DNA of 64,000 bases from Mangrovimonas sp. YM274. GTDB taxonomy: Bacteria > Bacteroidota > Bacteroidia > Flavobacteriales > Flavobacteriaceae. The position numbers and the translations under genes were made by a program. The stretch is from NCBI RefSeq assembly GCF_030908385.1, contig NZ_CP133091.1:1-64000 (forward strand), written 5' to 3'. Of the stretch, positions 56,376-63,165 are shown one piece after another (the first letter of the stretch is position 1; each line of letters opens with the position of its first letter). A model generated the notes under the pieces. The model saw only the letters and a program-made list of their open reading frames with translations. It had not been told where the DNA came from and did no database searches.

Positions 56376-56837
56376 TTAATCGTTTTGTTTTTTTAGATAA
56401 ATTCTCCGTTTTGTCATATATCTTTCTCCCCAAAATAAATATTTTTTATGTCGGCTTATTGCCTTTCCTCGTTTTACAACATGACCGTCTGAATGAAAGG
56501 AAAACAATTTTCCGTTTTTGTATTTATACTTTTTGTTTTCAATTTGGGGATTTCCAGAAGATAGTAATTCCTCAACATTTTTTTCGTCCTCTTGCTCAAT
56601 GTCAAATGTGAGTAATATTACATTTTTATCAATTATTTTAAATTTTCCTTTTCCAGATTCATGAACTAAATCTCCGCTAAATTCATATTCAAAAGTATAG
56701 TTTTCATTCAGTTGAATCTTAGTAACGAAGAAACCTAAACTAGCAACATTGCTTGAGTAATATCCAAATATTTTTTCTTGCCCGAATAGATTACTTGAGA
56801 TGATAACAATGAAAAGAAGTAATAGGTTTTTTTTCAA
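56376..56837 (-). CDS. Cassette gene 5: secreted small protein
   Basis: 153 residues with a signal peptide (MKKNLLLLFIVIISSNLFGQ). The start is a TTG at 56837; no ATG is available before the signal. The mature part has a beta-rich FVTKIQLNENYTFEYEFSGDLVHESGKGKFKI core. Tags GTTGTACAC (56359-56367) and GTGTACAAC (56859-56867) are reverse complements. Function unknown. Confidence 0.75.
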   Translation of the reverse strand: MKKNLLLLFIVIISSNLFGQEKIFGYYSSNVASLGFFVTKIQLNENYTFEYEFSGDLVHESGKGKFKIIDKNVILLTFDIEQEDEKNVEELLSSGNPQIENKKYKYKNGKLFSFHSDGHVVKRGKAISRHKKYLFWGERYMTKRRIYLKKQND

Positions 56838-56858
56838 TTTCAGGTGTTTTTATAGCTT

Positions 56859-56996
56859 GTGTACAACGGTTAGGCTATAATTCCGTTGCGAGGAAAAATC
56901 GGAGATTTTTCAGAGTAGGAATTGTAGCTGGATAAAGTTAATGTTTTTTGGGTAGGGTAGGATGTTAGCAATGGATTATAGCCAGTGTTGGCAACC
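56859..56996. repeat. Cassette-array site 6 (class B)
   Basis: Different inner sequence but the same architecture: GTGTACAAC, then CAACGGTTA, stem GGCTATAATTCCGTTGC with GCAATGGATTATAGCC (one bulged T and a G.U), then AGTGTTG and GTTGGCAACC. It shares CAACGGT and GTGTTG with class A. Confidence 0.9.
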
Positions 56997-57001
56997 GTTT
57001 T

Positions 57002-57607
57002 TTATTCACAATCAATTTCAGGCGCATCATAATATCCAACGGCCTTACTTGTCGTAACCTTTTCATATTTTGTAAAATCAGAACGACATATATAATAATC
57101 CACAGCTTTTTGAGACTCATGAACTACAAAGATAGGATTGAGATAGTTTTCCCTTACAACGTTATATTTTTTCAATACTTCTACAGTTTTTTCATTCACC
57201 TTAAATTGATTGTCTTTCCAAAAGAAAAGTTTTCCATCTTGCTCAATGTGTCTTGATGGAAGGTTATCTTTCTTAAATCCTAAACTATCAGAGAGCAAAT
57301 AGGTGAATTCATTAGTCATAGCAGAAATATTAATGGCAATGATTCCTTGGTATGGTTCACCATTGACCCAACGAGAATTACGCTCATCAATTTTTTCCAA
57401 TACTTTCCTGTAAAGAGTATCAATATATTCAACCTCAAATACTTTATGTTTTTTATACAATTTGCTGGTATGACTGAAATCAATTATTGCATTTTTTATT
57501 GCTTGGTTTTCATTTCCACTTGCAATCAGATTATTCCTAAATGAGGAACAGCTCAAAATCAAATTTGAAATCAGTATGATGAAATATAGAGATTTAAAAT
57601 TGAGCAT
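57002..57607 (-). CDS. Cassette gene 6: lipoprotein
   Basis: 201 residues with a lipoprotein signal (MLNFKSLYFIILISNLILSCSS). The mature part contains VEYIDTLYRKVLEKIDERN and a C-terminal FTKYEKVTTSKAVGYYDAP. Tags GTTGGCAACC (56987-56996) and GGTTGCCAAC (57618-57627) are exact reverse complements. Function unknown. Confidence 0.8.
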   Translation of the reverse strand: MLNFKSLYFIILISNLILSCSSFRNNLIASGNENQAIKNAIIDFSHTSKLYKKHKVFEVEYIDTLYRKVLEKIDERNSRWVNGEPYQGIIAINISAMTNEFTYLLSDSLGFKKDNLPSRHIEQDGKLFFWKDNQFKVNEKTVEVLKKYNVVRENYLNPIFVVHESQKAVDYYICRSDFTKYEKVTTSKAVGYYDAPEIDCE

Positions 57608-57617
57608 ATTTCTTAAT

Positions 57618-57755
57618 GGTTGCCAACGGTGTGTGTATAGTTTCGTTGCGTGAAAATCCGCAGGATTTTCGTGTTAAGAAACTAAGATAGCAAAGTTGCG
57701 AGGATTTTCCGCGAGGAAAATCGGAAGCAATGAATTATACACGATGTTGTAAAAC
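57618..57755. repeat. Cassette-array site 7 (class A)
   Basis: 138 bp, begins GGTTGCCAAC and ends GTTGTAAAAC. The left spacer reads GGTGT. Confidence 0.93.
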
Positions 57756-57760
57756 GTTTT

Positions 57761-58210
57761 TTATTCATTTAATTTATCAGGTCGACCCCAGATGGCTTTG
57801 TTTTCCGAACCAATTACCCATTTGGTTTTATTTCCATTTATCAAAGTGTCCTTCACAAAATATATTGGATTCAATGAAGTACTATCAGTGGGATTTTTAG
57901 TTGGTTTAATTTTAAGTTTATCTCCAACATTAAAAGTTCTATTATCGCAATATGAAAGAACAGTAATTTTTTCGGGTATCGATTCCGATTTAGTTTTTCC
58001 AATGAGAAGAGCATAGGGAAGTCCATCAGTTCCGCAAAAGGCAGTATTGCGTTGAAATTTTATTAGCTCTATTTCAAAATCATCAACGACTTGAATATAT
58101 TCAAATCCGAATCTAAATTTTAGTTGTTCTGTATATCCATTTTGCTTTTTTGATTTACAGCCCATTATTAGAATCAGAACTACTAATGATATGATTTTTG
58201 GTCTATTCAA
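57761..58210 (-). CDS. Cassette gene 7: lipoprotein
   Basis: 149 residues with a lipoprotein signal (MNRPKIISLVVLILIMGCKS). No ATG precedes the signal; a TTG ending at 58210 is the likely start, just four bases inside the tag GTTTTACAAC (58214-58223). Left tag is GTTGTAAAAC (57746-57755), an exact reverse complement. Function unknown. Confidence 0.75.
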   Translation of the reverse strand: MNRPKIISLVVLILIMGCKSKKQNGYTEQLKFRFGFEYIQVVDDFEIELIKFQRNTAFCGTDGLPYALLIGKTKSESIPEKITVLSYCDNRTFNVGDKLKIKPTKNPTDSTSLNPIYFVKDTLINGNKTKWVIGSENKAIWGRPDKLNE

Positions 58211-58213
58211 AAT

Positions 58214-58350
58214 GTTTTACAACGGTTTGTGTATAGTTTCGTTGCGTGAAAATCCGCAGGATTTTCGGGTTAAGAAACTAAGATAATAAAGTTGCGAGGA
58301 TTTTCCGCGAGGAAAATCGGAAGCAATGAATTATACACGGTGTTGTGAAC
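58214..58350. repeat. Cassette-array site 8 (class A)
   Basis: 137 bp, begins GTTTTACAAC and ends GTTGTGAAC. Confidence 0.93.
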
Positions 58351-58355
58351 AGTTT

Positions 58356-58733
58356 TTATTTTATAATTTTTGTTTCTCGTAATAGTTTTTCAATTAATGA
58401 TTTTGAGTATTTCTCATCAGGGGCAATATTTAAATCGTCAGATGGTCTTAGATATTCTCCAGCATCAAAGGCCTCATAACAGTCCGTAGCAATTTTACCA
58501 AATTCAAAATTTTTAAAGAAATACTCATTTGTAACCCAAAATGATTGCAAATTAGTCATGATGTAATCTCCTTGAACAAAGTCAATTTCACTATTCCAAT
58601 ATTGTTTTGCAGTTTCAATTGAAATTTTTTTAATTAAATCGGAAGGAAACTCTTTAGGACTTTCAAGTATTTCGCTGACCTCTTGTCCGCTTAAAATTTT
58701 TTTTGATATTTTTTTTAAGATTTCGTTCATCAT
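58356..58733 (-). CDS. Cassette gene 8: small cytoplasmic protein
   Basis: 125 residues (MMNEILKKISKKILSGQEVSE), no signal peptide. It has helical sequence and a middle NLQSFWVTNEYFFKNFEFG. Left tag GTTGTGAAC (58342-58350) and right tag GTACACAAC (58740-58748) differ by one base from exact complementarity. I cannot assign a function; immunity or SMI1-like folds are possible guesses only. Confidence 0.72.
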   Translation of the reverse strand: MMNEILKKISKKILSGQEVSEILESPKEFPSDLIKKISIETAKQYWNSEIDFVQGDYIMTNLQSFWVTNEYFFKNFEFGKIATDCYEAFDAGEYLRPSDDLNIAPDEKYSKSLIEKLLRETKIIK

Positions 58734-58739
58734 TTAATT

Positions 58740-58860
58740 GTACACAACGGTGGGTATATGTTTAGCTTTAGCGTTGTTTTGCCGTCATAAATGTATGGAT
58801 AATATTCCTACATCCCTATATTTATGAAAGGCAAAATGGAACATATACCGTGTTGTGAGC
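58740..58860. repeat. Cassette-array site 9 (class C)
   Basis: A third sequence class: CAACGGTGGGTATATGTT... pairs with AACATATACCGTGTTG, with a long inner hairpin TTTTGCC...CATAAAT / ATTTATG...GGCAAAA. Right tag GTTGTGAGC (58852-58860) has a near-complement GCTTACAAC at 59343-59351. Confidence 0.85.
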
Positions 58861-59351
58861 TTTAGTTTTAAACCACGTGCTGCTGAGCAATTTTTTTAAG
58901 TTTAAAAATCTCATTTCATTAATTTTTTTCGGACCAATGAAATGAGCTAAATGTCCGTAGGCCAGTTTCACACCCCTTGCTGAATTCCGATGTTTTTACA
59001 GGTCCAATGAATTATGTAACTGGCATGGATCGTTTGACCTGGGCGCTTTTTAATCTTTTAATTCTTTTAGTTCTGTAGGGCGTTGCGCTGGTCCGGCCAG
59101 GTACGGGATTTCACCCCTTTGGGGGATTGTTTCTGTGGTCGGAATCCAGTACCTTGGCATTCAAGTTTTGTACGACACCGCTCGTTTGAAAATACATTTT
59201 CACGGCGCTTCCCGCCGAAAACTTGGAAGCGGATGGGCCCCTGGCCATCCCCTTGGACCAACCCAACGCCAAGCTGTCCACTTCAATTAAAATCAAGCGC
59301 AAAAACATCGAATTGAAAATCAAAAGGTGAAGCTGGTCTATTGCTTACAAC
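58852..59351. other. Gene-less last cassette-like unit with a G+C-richer patch
   Basis: From GTTGTGAGC to GCTTACAAC (one G.U away from the complement) this stretch contains no intact ORF. On the plus strand a C-terminal-like reading, ALPAENLEADGPLAIPLDQP...IELKIKR then stop (59209-59331), is cut by a stop upstream, and base composition rises in G+C from about 59040. It is probably a gene or repeat remnant, in opposite orientation to the cassette genes. Confidence 0.4.
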
Positions 59352-59357
59352 AGAGGA

Positions 59358-59377
59358 ATAAACACCATGGTGTTTAT
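59358..59377. repeat. 20-bp perfect palindrome beside the array end
   Basis: ATAAACACCATGGTGTTTAT lies six bases after the last CAAC, between the array and the recombinase remnant. It could be an operator or a hairpin end. Confidence 0.7.
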
Positions 59378-59410
59378 CCCCATTATATTTATTCCATCAA
59401 ATCTACATAT

Positions 59411-59585
59411 TATTCGTACATATCCAGAGGATTTGTAATAGAATTAAACGTATTACTAGCTAAATGGGTGTAAATCTCGGTGGTTTTTGTGGAATTGTGT
59501 CGCAAAAGAAGTTGAATGTATCCTAGGTCGGTTCCTGCTTTAATAAAAATGAGTTATTAGTGCTATAGCTGACCATTTCTAAACC
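59411..59585 (-). pseudogene. Tyrosine recombinase remnant (C-terminus, frameshifted)
   Basis: Translating the minus strand gives KAGTDLGYIQLLLRHNST then KTTEIYTHLASNT, ending NPLDMYE and a stop at 59411. This is the C-terminal catalytic end of XerD/IntI-like recombinases: the His of GH-type motif (here RH) and the Tyr nucleophile in IYTH are present. Upstream, an ITHF reading in another frame matches the expected ATHL segment, so a frameshift lies near 59540. The Arg and N-terminal domains are missing. It lies right beside the cassette array. Confidence 0.75.
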
Positions 59586-59623
59586 ATTCTGGTAGGTTCA
59601 TTATTAAGAAAAATTCTTAATAT

Positions 59624-59648
59624 CTCTTGTCACGAGAGATTTTTTTTG
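59624..59648 (+). terminator. Intrinsic terminator on the plus strand
   Basis: Stem TCTCTTG/CGAGAGA (7 bp with one G.U), loop TCA, followed by eight T. A second dyad ATTAAGAA/TTCTTAAT lies just upstream (59603-59622). Confidence 0.75.
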
Positions 59649-59755
59649 GTTGTTTTGATTTAATAATTTTTCATTCGTCATGTTTTAAGATGACTTTTTG
59701 ATTGGTTTAGACTATTTATTATTGAAGGCACCACTAAAGGTCCGAACCAATAGAT

Positions 59756-60031
59756 ATGAATACAAAACCAAAAGACAACGAATGGAAGCTCAACATCCCA
59801 ATGGAAAAGCTTCCTATTAACCAAAGGAAAGACTCCCTAATACTCTTATTCTTCCTCAATCTACATGGAGAGGAAATAAGAGCTTTTACCGAGCTTAAAT
59901 CCAAATGGATTGATAAGGTATATAAGTTGCCAGAAACCTCATCTGAGAGCTATAATTCGACTAAAAATGGTAGGTATATGACCATGAAGAGAATGAGGGA
60001 GATTTATAATAAGTACATGGTGAGACCTTAA
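59756..60031 (+). CDS. Small protein of the element, unknown
   Basis: 91 residues (MNTKPKDNEWKLNIPMEKLP). It has a helical middle (LILLFFLNLHGEEIRAFTELKSKWIDKVY) and a basic C-terminus (RYMTMKRMREIYNKYMVRP) suggesting nucleic-acid contact. It leads the right-end gene run with its own upstream region. I do not recognise the family. Confidence 0.55.
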   Translation: MNTKPKDNEWKLNIPMEKLPINQRKDSLILLFFLNLHGEEIRAFTELKSKWIDKVYKLPETSSESYNSTKNGRYMTMKRMREIYNKYMVRP

Positions 60032-60125
60032 CCATAATGAAGGTCACAAAACTTGGATATGGTGCCATATTAAAATTAGAACAGTACCATACCCATGGTC
60101 CCAGAGTTATTGGGGCAAATAATAA

Positions 60126-60168
60126 GTCCTATTGATAACACAAGTTGTTGGAGCAACTTCAATAGGAC
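60126..60168. other. Long hairpin in the gap before the VirE/primase gene
   Basis: GTCCTATTG (60126-60134) pairs with CAATAGGAC (60160-60168); inner AAGTTG/CAACTT. The 222-bp gap (60032-60253) also holds AAATAGTT/AACTATTT (60193-60200 and 60242-60249). A replication origin or a regulatory RNA are possible. Confidence 0.5.
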
Positions 60169-60253
60169 ATTAGGAATGCTTCTCTCCTATATAAATAGTT
60201 GAAAAAAAAAGCAAACACTATTGTTGGAGGCATTCGATTAAAACTATTTAACA

Positions 60254-60865
60254 ATGTTAAATTATTTTAAAAGCGTTACTAGCTCAAGTAACGTACTTGG
60301 GGCAATCAGTCCTCAAGACTATCTGAGCAAAATCCAAAAAGGAGACAATAACTTAAATTCCATTCTAGAAGCTAGAGAAATCTACATTGAAGATGCGTTG
60401 AGATACACCACCATCAAAAGGAATCTTTTACCATGTTTTACATTGAATTTCAAATTCGATAGGATTCGCAGGGATAATCATATTATTGCTCCCACTGGAT
60501 TCATGTATTTGGATATTGATGGAAACACCAATATTAACTTTAATCATCCTTTACTGTATGCATCATGGCTTTCGTTATCGGGTAAAGGAAGAGGAGCTTT
60601 GGTTAGGGTAAAAGGTCTAACTCAAGATAATTTTCAGTACAACTATAACCTCATCTCCAAAGAATTGGATATCAATAGTGATATTGGAGCTAGGAAGAAG
60701 GGCCAAGTTAATGTATTGTCATTCGACCCAAACATCTTTATAAATAATGATTCCGAATATTGGACTTGTGAAACTATAAGTACAAAATACCCCCATTACA
60801 GTAGTAATATTATACACAACCCTATTATACATACTGAAATGGGGAAAATACACTACAGGAAATAA
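60254..60865 (+). CDS. VirE/BT4734-type N-terminal domain protein (5' part of a split gene)
   Basis: 203 residues. The region DNHIIAPTGFMYLDIDGN and WLSLSGKGRGALVRVKGL match the BT4734/VirE N-terminal domain of Bacteroidota mobile elements, which occurs in front of primase-type domains. It ends early at a TAA at 60863. Reading on from GGGGAAAA (60841-60848) in the -1 frame gives ENTLQEIRYDNLDEVLPKL, which continues into the next ORF. I consider both parts one gene split by a frameshift. Confidence 0.8.
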   Translation: MLNYFKSVTSSSNVLGAISPQDYLSKIQKGDNNLNSILEAREIYIEDALRYTTIKRNLLPCFTLNFKFDRIRRDNHIIAPTGFMYLDIDGNTNINFNHPLLYASWLSLSGKGRGALVRVKGLTQDNFQYNYNLISKELDINSDIGARKKGQVNVLSFDPNIFINNDSEYWTCETISTKYPHYSSNIIHNPIIHTEMGKIHYRK

Positions 60866-61461
60866 GATACGATAATCTAGATGAGGTTCTACCTAAATTA
60901 AACTTTGATGGAGAGGCCATATATGACCTGCAAGGAAAGATTCACTATTGTAAAGTCATGATTCCTTTCACTCAGATAGCTAATGGTAATCGTAATAACA
61001 AGCTATCCAGTATAGCCTATCAAATTAGGGCATTAAATCCACACATTGAATACAATGTACTGCTGAGAATCATTCAAACCCTAAATATTAAAAGATGCCA
61101 TGAACCATTACCCTATAGAGAAATTGAATCTATAATTAGTTCTGTCATGAAGGTGCCCTTGGAAGGGTTGAAGCCTATCATAAATGCTTCTAGACGATTT
61201 ATCTATAATGATATATATGAATTGTCCACTCAAGAGAAAAGAAGCCTTACAATGGCTAAAATCACCTCTGATAAAGTCAAAAACAGTAAGCTGAAAATTG
61301 AGAATGCAATTGAGGATTGGGATTTCGATTCTGATAGTAAGATTACTCAGAAATCATTGGTTAGGAAAACCAAGATGAATAAAAAAACAATTGAGAAGTA
61401 CTATCCCGAATACAAATCTGAAATTCAATTGTTGAATAAGAAATATTTAAAAAGCAAATAA
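60866..61461 (+). CDS. Primase C-terminal-1-like protein (3' part of the split gene)
   Basis: The longest ATG reading is 60958-61461 (MIPFTQIANGNRNNKLSS), but the frame is open from about 60838, giving IRYDNLDEVLPKLNFDGEAI ahead of it. IPFTQIANGNRNNKLSSIAYQIR and PLPYREIESIISSVMK fit PriCT-1 domains that follow VirE/primase domains. The protein ends with a helical DNA-binding-like tail (TQKSLVRKTKMNKKTIEKYY). It is one base before the next gene. Confidence 0.7.
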
Positions 61462-61462
61462 C

Positions 61463-61735
61463 ATGAATATACCATATAATTTATTGAAAAGCCAAGACCT
61501 GACACCAACACAGAAGTTGATACTAGGTCTAATCTTAAATGAACCTCAAGTGATAATGACTGTTGGTGGAGGATATCTAAAGACCTGTGGTGATATTGGA
61601 GCTGAAATAGGTCTATCCAGAGTCAAGGTCAGGAAGGAACTGGATGAACTGGTTAATAAGGGATATGTTGTCACCGAGTATGACACTGCTTGGAGGAAAA
61701 CCAATTTAACCGATAAGAGCAAAGAGTTTATCTAG
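61463..61735 (+). CDS. Small winged-helix protein
   Basis: 90 residues (MNIPYNLLKSQDLTPTQKLILGLILNEPQV). The ILGLIL...GDIGAEIGLSRVKVRKELDELVNKGYV pattern is a winged helix with the recognition helix at residues 50-65. It begins one base after the primase-like part. A replication-control or repressor role is likely but inferred. Confidence 0.7.
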   Translation: MNIPYNLLKSQDLTPTQKLILGLILNEPQVIMTVGGGYLKTCGDIGAEIGLSRVKVRKELDELVNKGYVVTEYDTAWRKTNLTDKSKEFI

Positions 61736-61865
61736 AATTGGCAAATAAAAATAAACTCCTGATTGACCCAATATTTTCATATTACAAATAATCTGAGTCG
61801 CTTTACGATAAGTATATTTTCTCTATTTTCTTTAATCTAAATTGAGCATGTCATAAAAAGAAAAA

Positions 61866-61910
61866 ATTCAAGGAAATCACAAAAAGATGTTCCTTTTGTG
61901 TTCCTTGAAT
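61866..61910. promoter_or_regulatory. Possible integrase arm-binding repeats, right end
   Basis: TTCC of ATGTTCC and TTGTGTTCC recurs at 61890 and 61901, 11 bases apart, as at the left end. The stretch is also an inverted repeat: ATTCAAGGAA...CACAAAA against TTTTGTG...TTCCTTGAAT. Confidence 0.5.
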
Positions 61911-61945
61911 TTCACAACATGCTTATTAATAGATACATATAAGCC

Positions 61946-61973
61946 TTATTGGTCGGGATGACTGGATTCGAAC
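61946..61973. repeat. attR core (28 bp)
   Basis: Identical to 49069-49096. It covers the 3' end of the intact tRNA-Pro including CCA. Confidence 0.93.
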
Positions 61974-62026
61974 CAGCGACCCCTAGCACCCCATGCTAGT
62001 ACGCTACCAGGCTGCGCTACATCCCG
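61950..62026 (-). tRNA. tRNA-Pro(GGG)
   Basis: Cloverleaf on the minus strand: acceptor CGGGATG/CATCCCG, D-arm GCGC..., anticodon stem CTAGC/GCTAG with loop ATGGGGT (anticodon GGG), T-arm with TTCGAAT, discriminator A and an encoded CCA. It is intact after integration, because the element restored its 3' end. Confidence 0.95.
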
Positions 62027-62201
62027 TTGTGACCTGTTGATTTTGAAATCAGCGACCAAAAATAAGCAACTGCCCCCTCTCTTCAAAACATAAAATCATC
62101 AAAATTTTGAGGTATTTTAAAGTCCCCCCATCTTAACATCATTGTGCGATTGCCTTTTAAAACACATTGCCTAGAAAAGGAATAAAGCTATCACAATACC
62201 C

Positions 62202-62972
62202 TCAAGCCACCCCTGCCCAAGTATCCATAGCCCTAATTTGTGCCTTATAGGCTTTAGGGAGTAATAGGCTTTTGATAAGTCCATCTAAATATAGATGTCT
62301 ACTGAGTTGGTATATAGGCACTGCAGGCCCTAACCAAGCAATTCCCTTGAATCCCAATAACTGTTTCACGTGAGTAGGCACTACCAACTTTTGGGCTTCC
62401 AACAAAACTTGGTATCTGAAATTGCCCAAGTGTTTGCGATACTGCACAAACAGATCCTTGGTGTAGCTGCTTTGTTGAAGGTCATTCTTTAAATGGGACT
62501 CCCGTACGGGCAACCAAACCTTATAATTGGACGGCAGTTCCTTAAGTCCCATACACAGGCCTACCCTATAAAATACGTTATACACCTCTTCTTGCTCCTC
62601 GGGTGATAAGGGCCGCTCCAACAGTTCATAGGCCGCAATAGAATAATAGATGAGCATAAACAACACATCTCGATACGCCCAATCCGGAATAGTATCGCCA
62701 CGGCTTTGCTCCACAGCTGTATGGATCTTCCGCATGGTATCAATAGCACGTTGCGCCTCAGGCGCTGAAGAAAACACAATGTTTCGGGCATAGGCCACCG
62801 TAGAAAACAACCGCCCCAAAGGATCCTGTGGCAACTTCCCCGTAAAGTACAGCCAATCCACTGCCTTGTTAAGGGCAAACTCAGCAGAGGCCCCAGCAAA
62901 AATAAACAGGATGGTATCGCTCTTGCCCCAGATACGGCGCACTACTGATGTTTTTGAAACGAAATACTCCAT
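62202..62972 (-). CDS. Oxygenase MpaB family protein (DUF2236)
   Basis: This 256-residue protein fits the DUF2236/MpaB family: WGKSDTILFIFAGASAEFALN, the DPLGRLFSTVAYAR segment, DWAYRDVLFMLIYYSIAAYELL, and histidines in the middle and near DLFVQYRKHLGNFR that can bind haem. The family oxidises polymers or small organics with a b-type haem. It lies next to the tRNA-Pro gene and is probably monocistronic. Confidence 0.85.
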   Translation of the reverse strand: MEYFVSKTSVVRRIWGKSDTILFIFAGASAEFALNKAVDWLYFTGKLPQDPLGRLFSTVAYARNIVFSSAPEAQRAIDTMRKIHTAVEQSRGDTIPDWAYRDVLFMLIYYSIAAYELLERPLSPEEQEEVYNVFYRVGLCMGLKELPSNYKVWLPVRESHLKNDLQQSSYTKDLFVQYRKHLGNFRYQVLLEAQKLVVPTHVKQLLGFKGIAWLGPAVPIYQLSRHLYLDGLIKSLLLPKAYKAQIRAMDTWAGVA

Positions 62973-63165
62973 GGTCTTGTGTTGAAACTCTAAGATACAG
63001 AATATTGGATAGAGAATTGGAGAAGAAGAAAGTCAAAAGTGTTTTAAAACCTAAGTAGATAGCTCACTTAAATTATATAAGAGGTAAAAAATCAAGAACT
63101 AACGACACAGGATGCCCATGATTTCAAACACCTGAAAAGCACTTTCAATCTTAAACCCTGCAACG

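Larger units (their letters stand above)
49069..61973. mobile_element. Integrative element inserted in the 3' end of tRNA-Pro(GGG)
   Basis: A 28-bp direct repeat (49069-49096 and 61946-61973) bounds 12.9 kb. One copy forms the 3' end of the intact tRNA-Pro; the other is a tRNA fragment. A tyrosine recombinase gene lies next to the left end, with a likely excisionase after it. It further carries a serine resolvase with a res-like region, a ribbon-helix-helix protein, a cassette array, a VirE/primase-like gene broken by a frameshift, and a winged-helix protein. No conjugation or phage structural genes are visible, so it is probably mobilised or satellite-like. Confidence 0.9.

Noticed and set aside
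52491-58860. CRISPR array
   Set aside because: Repeats are about 137 bp and the intervals are 400-1260 bp gene-bearing units of different length, not short spacers; no cas genes.
59067-59323. Overlapping ORFs in the G+C-richer patch
   Set aside because: Open in several frames because of base composition; none has a domain or start context. Only a possible remnant is kept.
52491-59585. Canonical integron
   Set aside because: No intact IntI, most cores do not match RYYYAAC/GTTRRRY, and the sites are not a known attC class. I describe it only as integron-like.
49069-61973. Intact prophage or self-transmissible ICE
   Set aside because: No capsid, tail, terminase, relaxase or Tra genes are visible.
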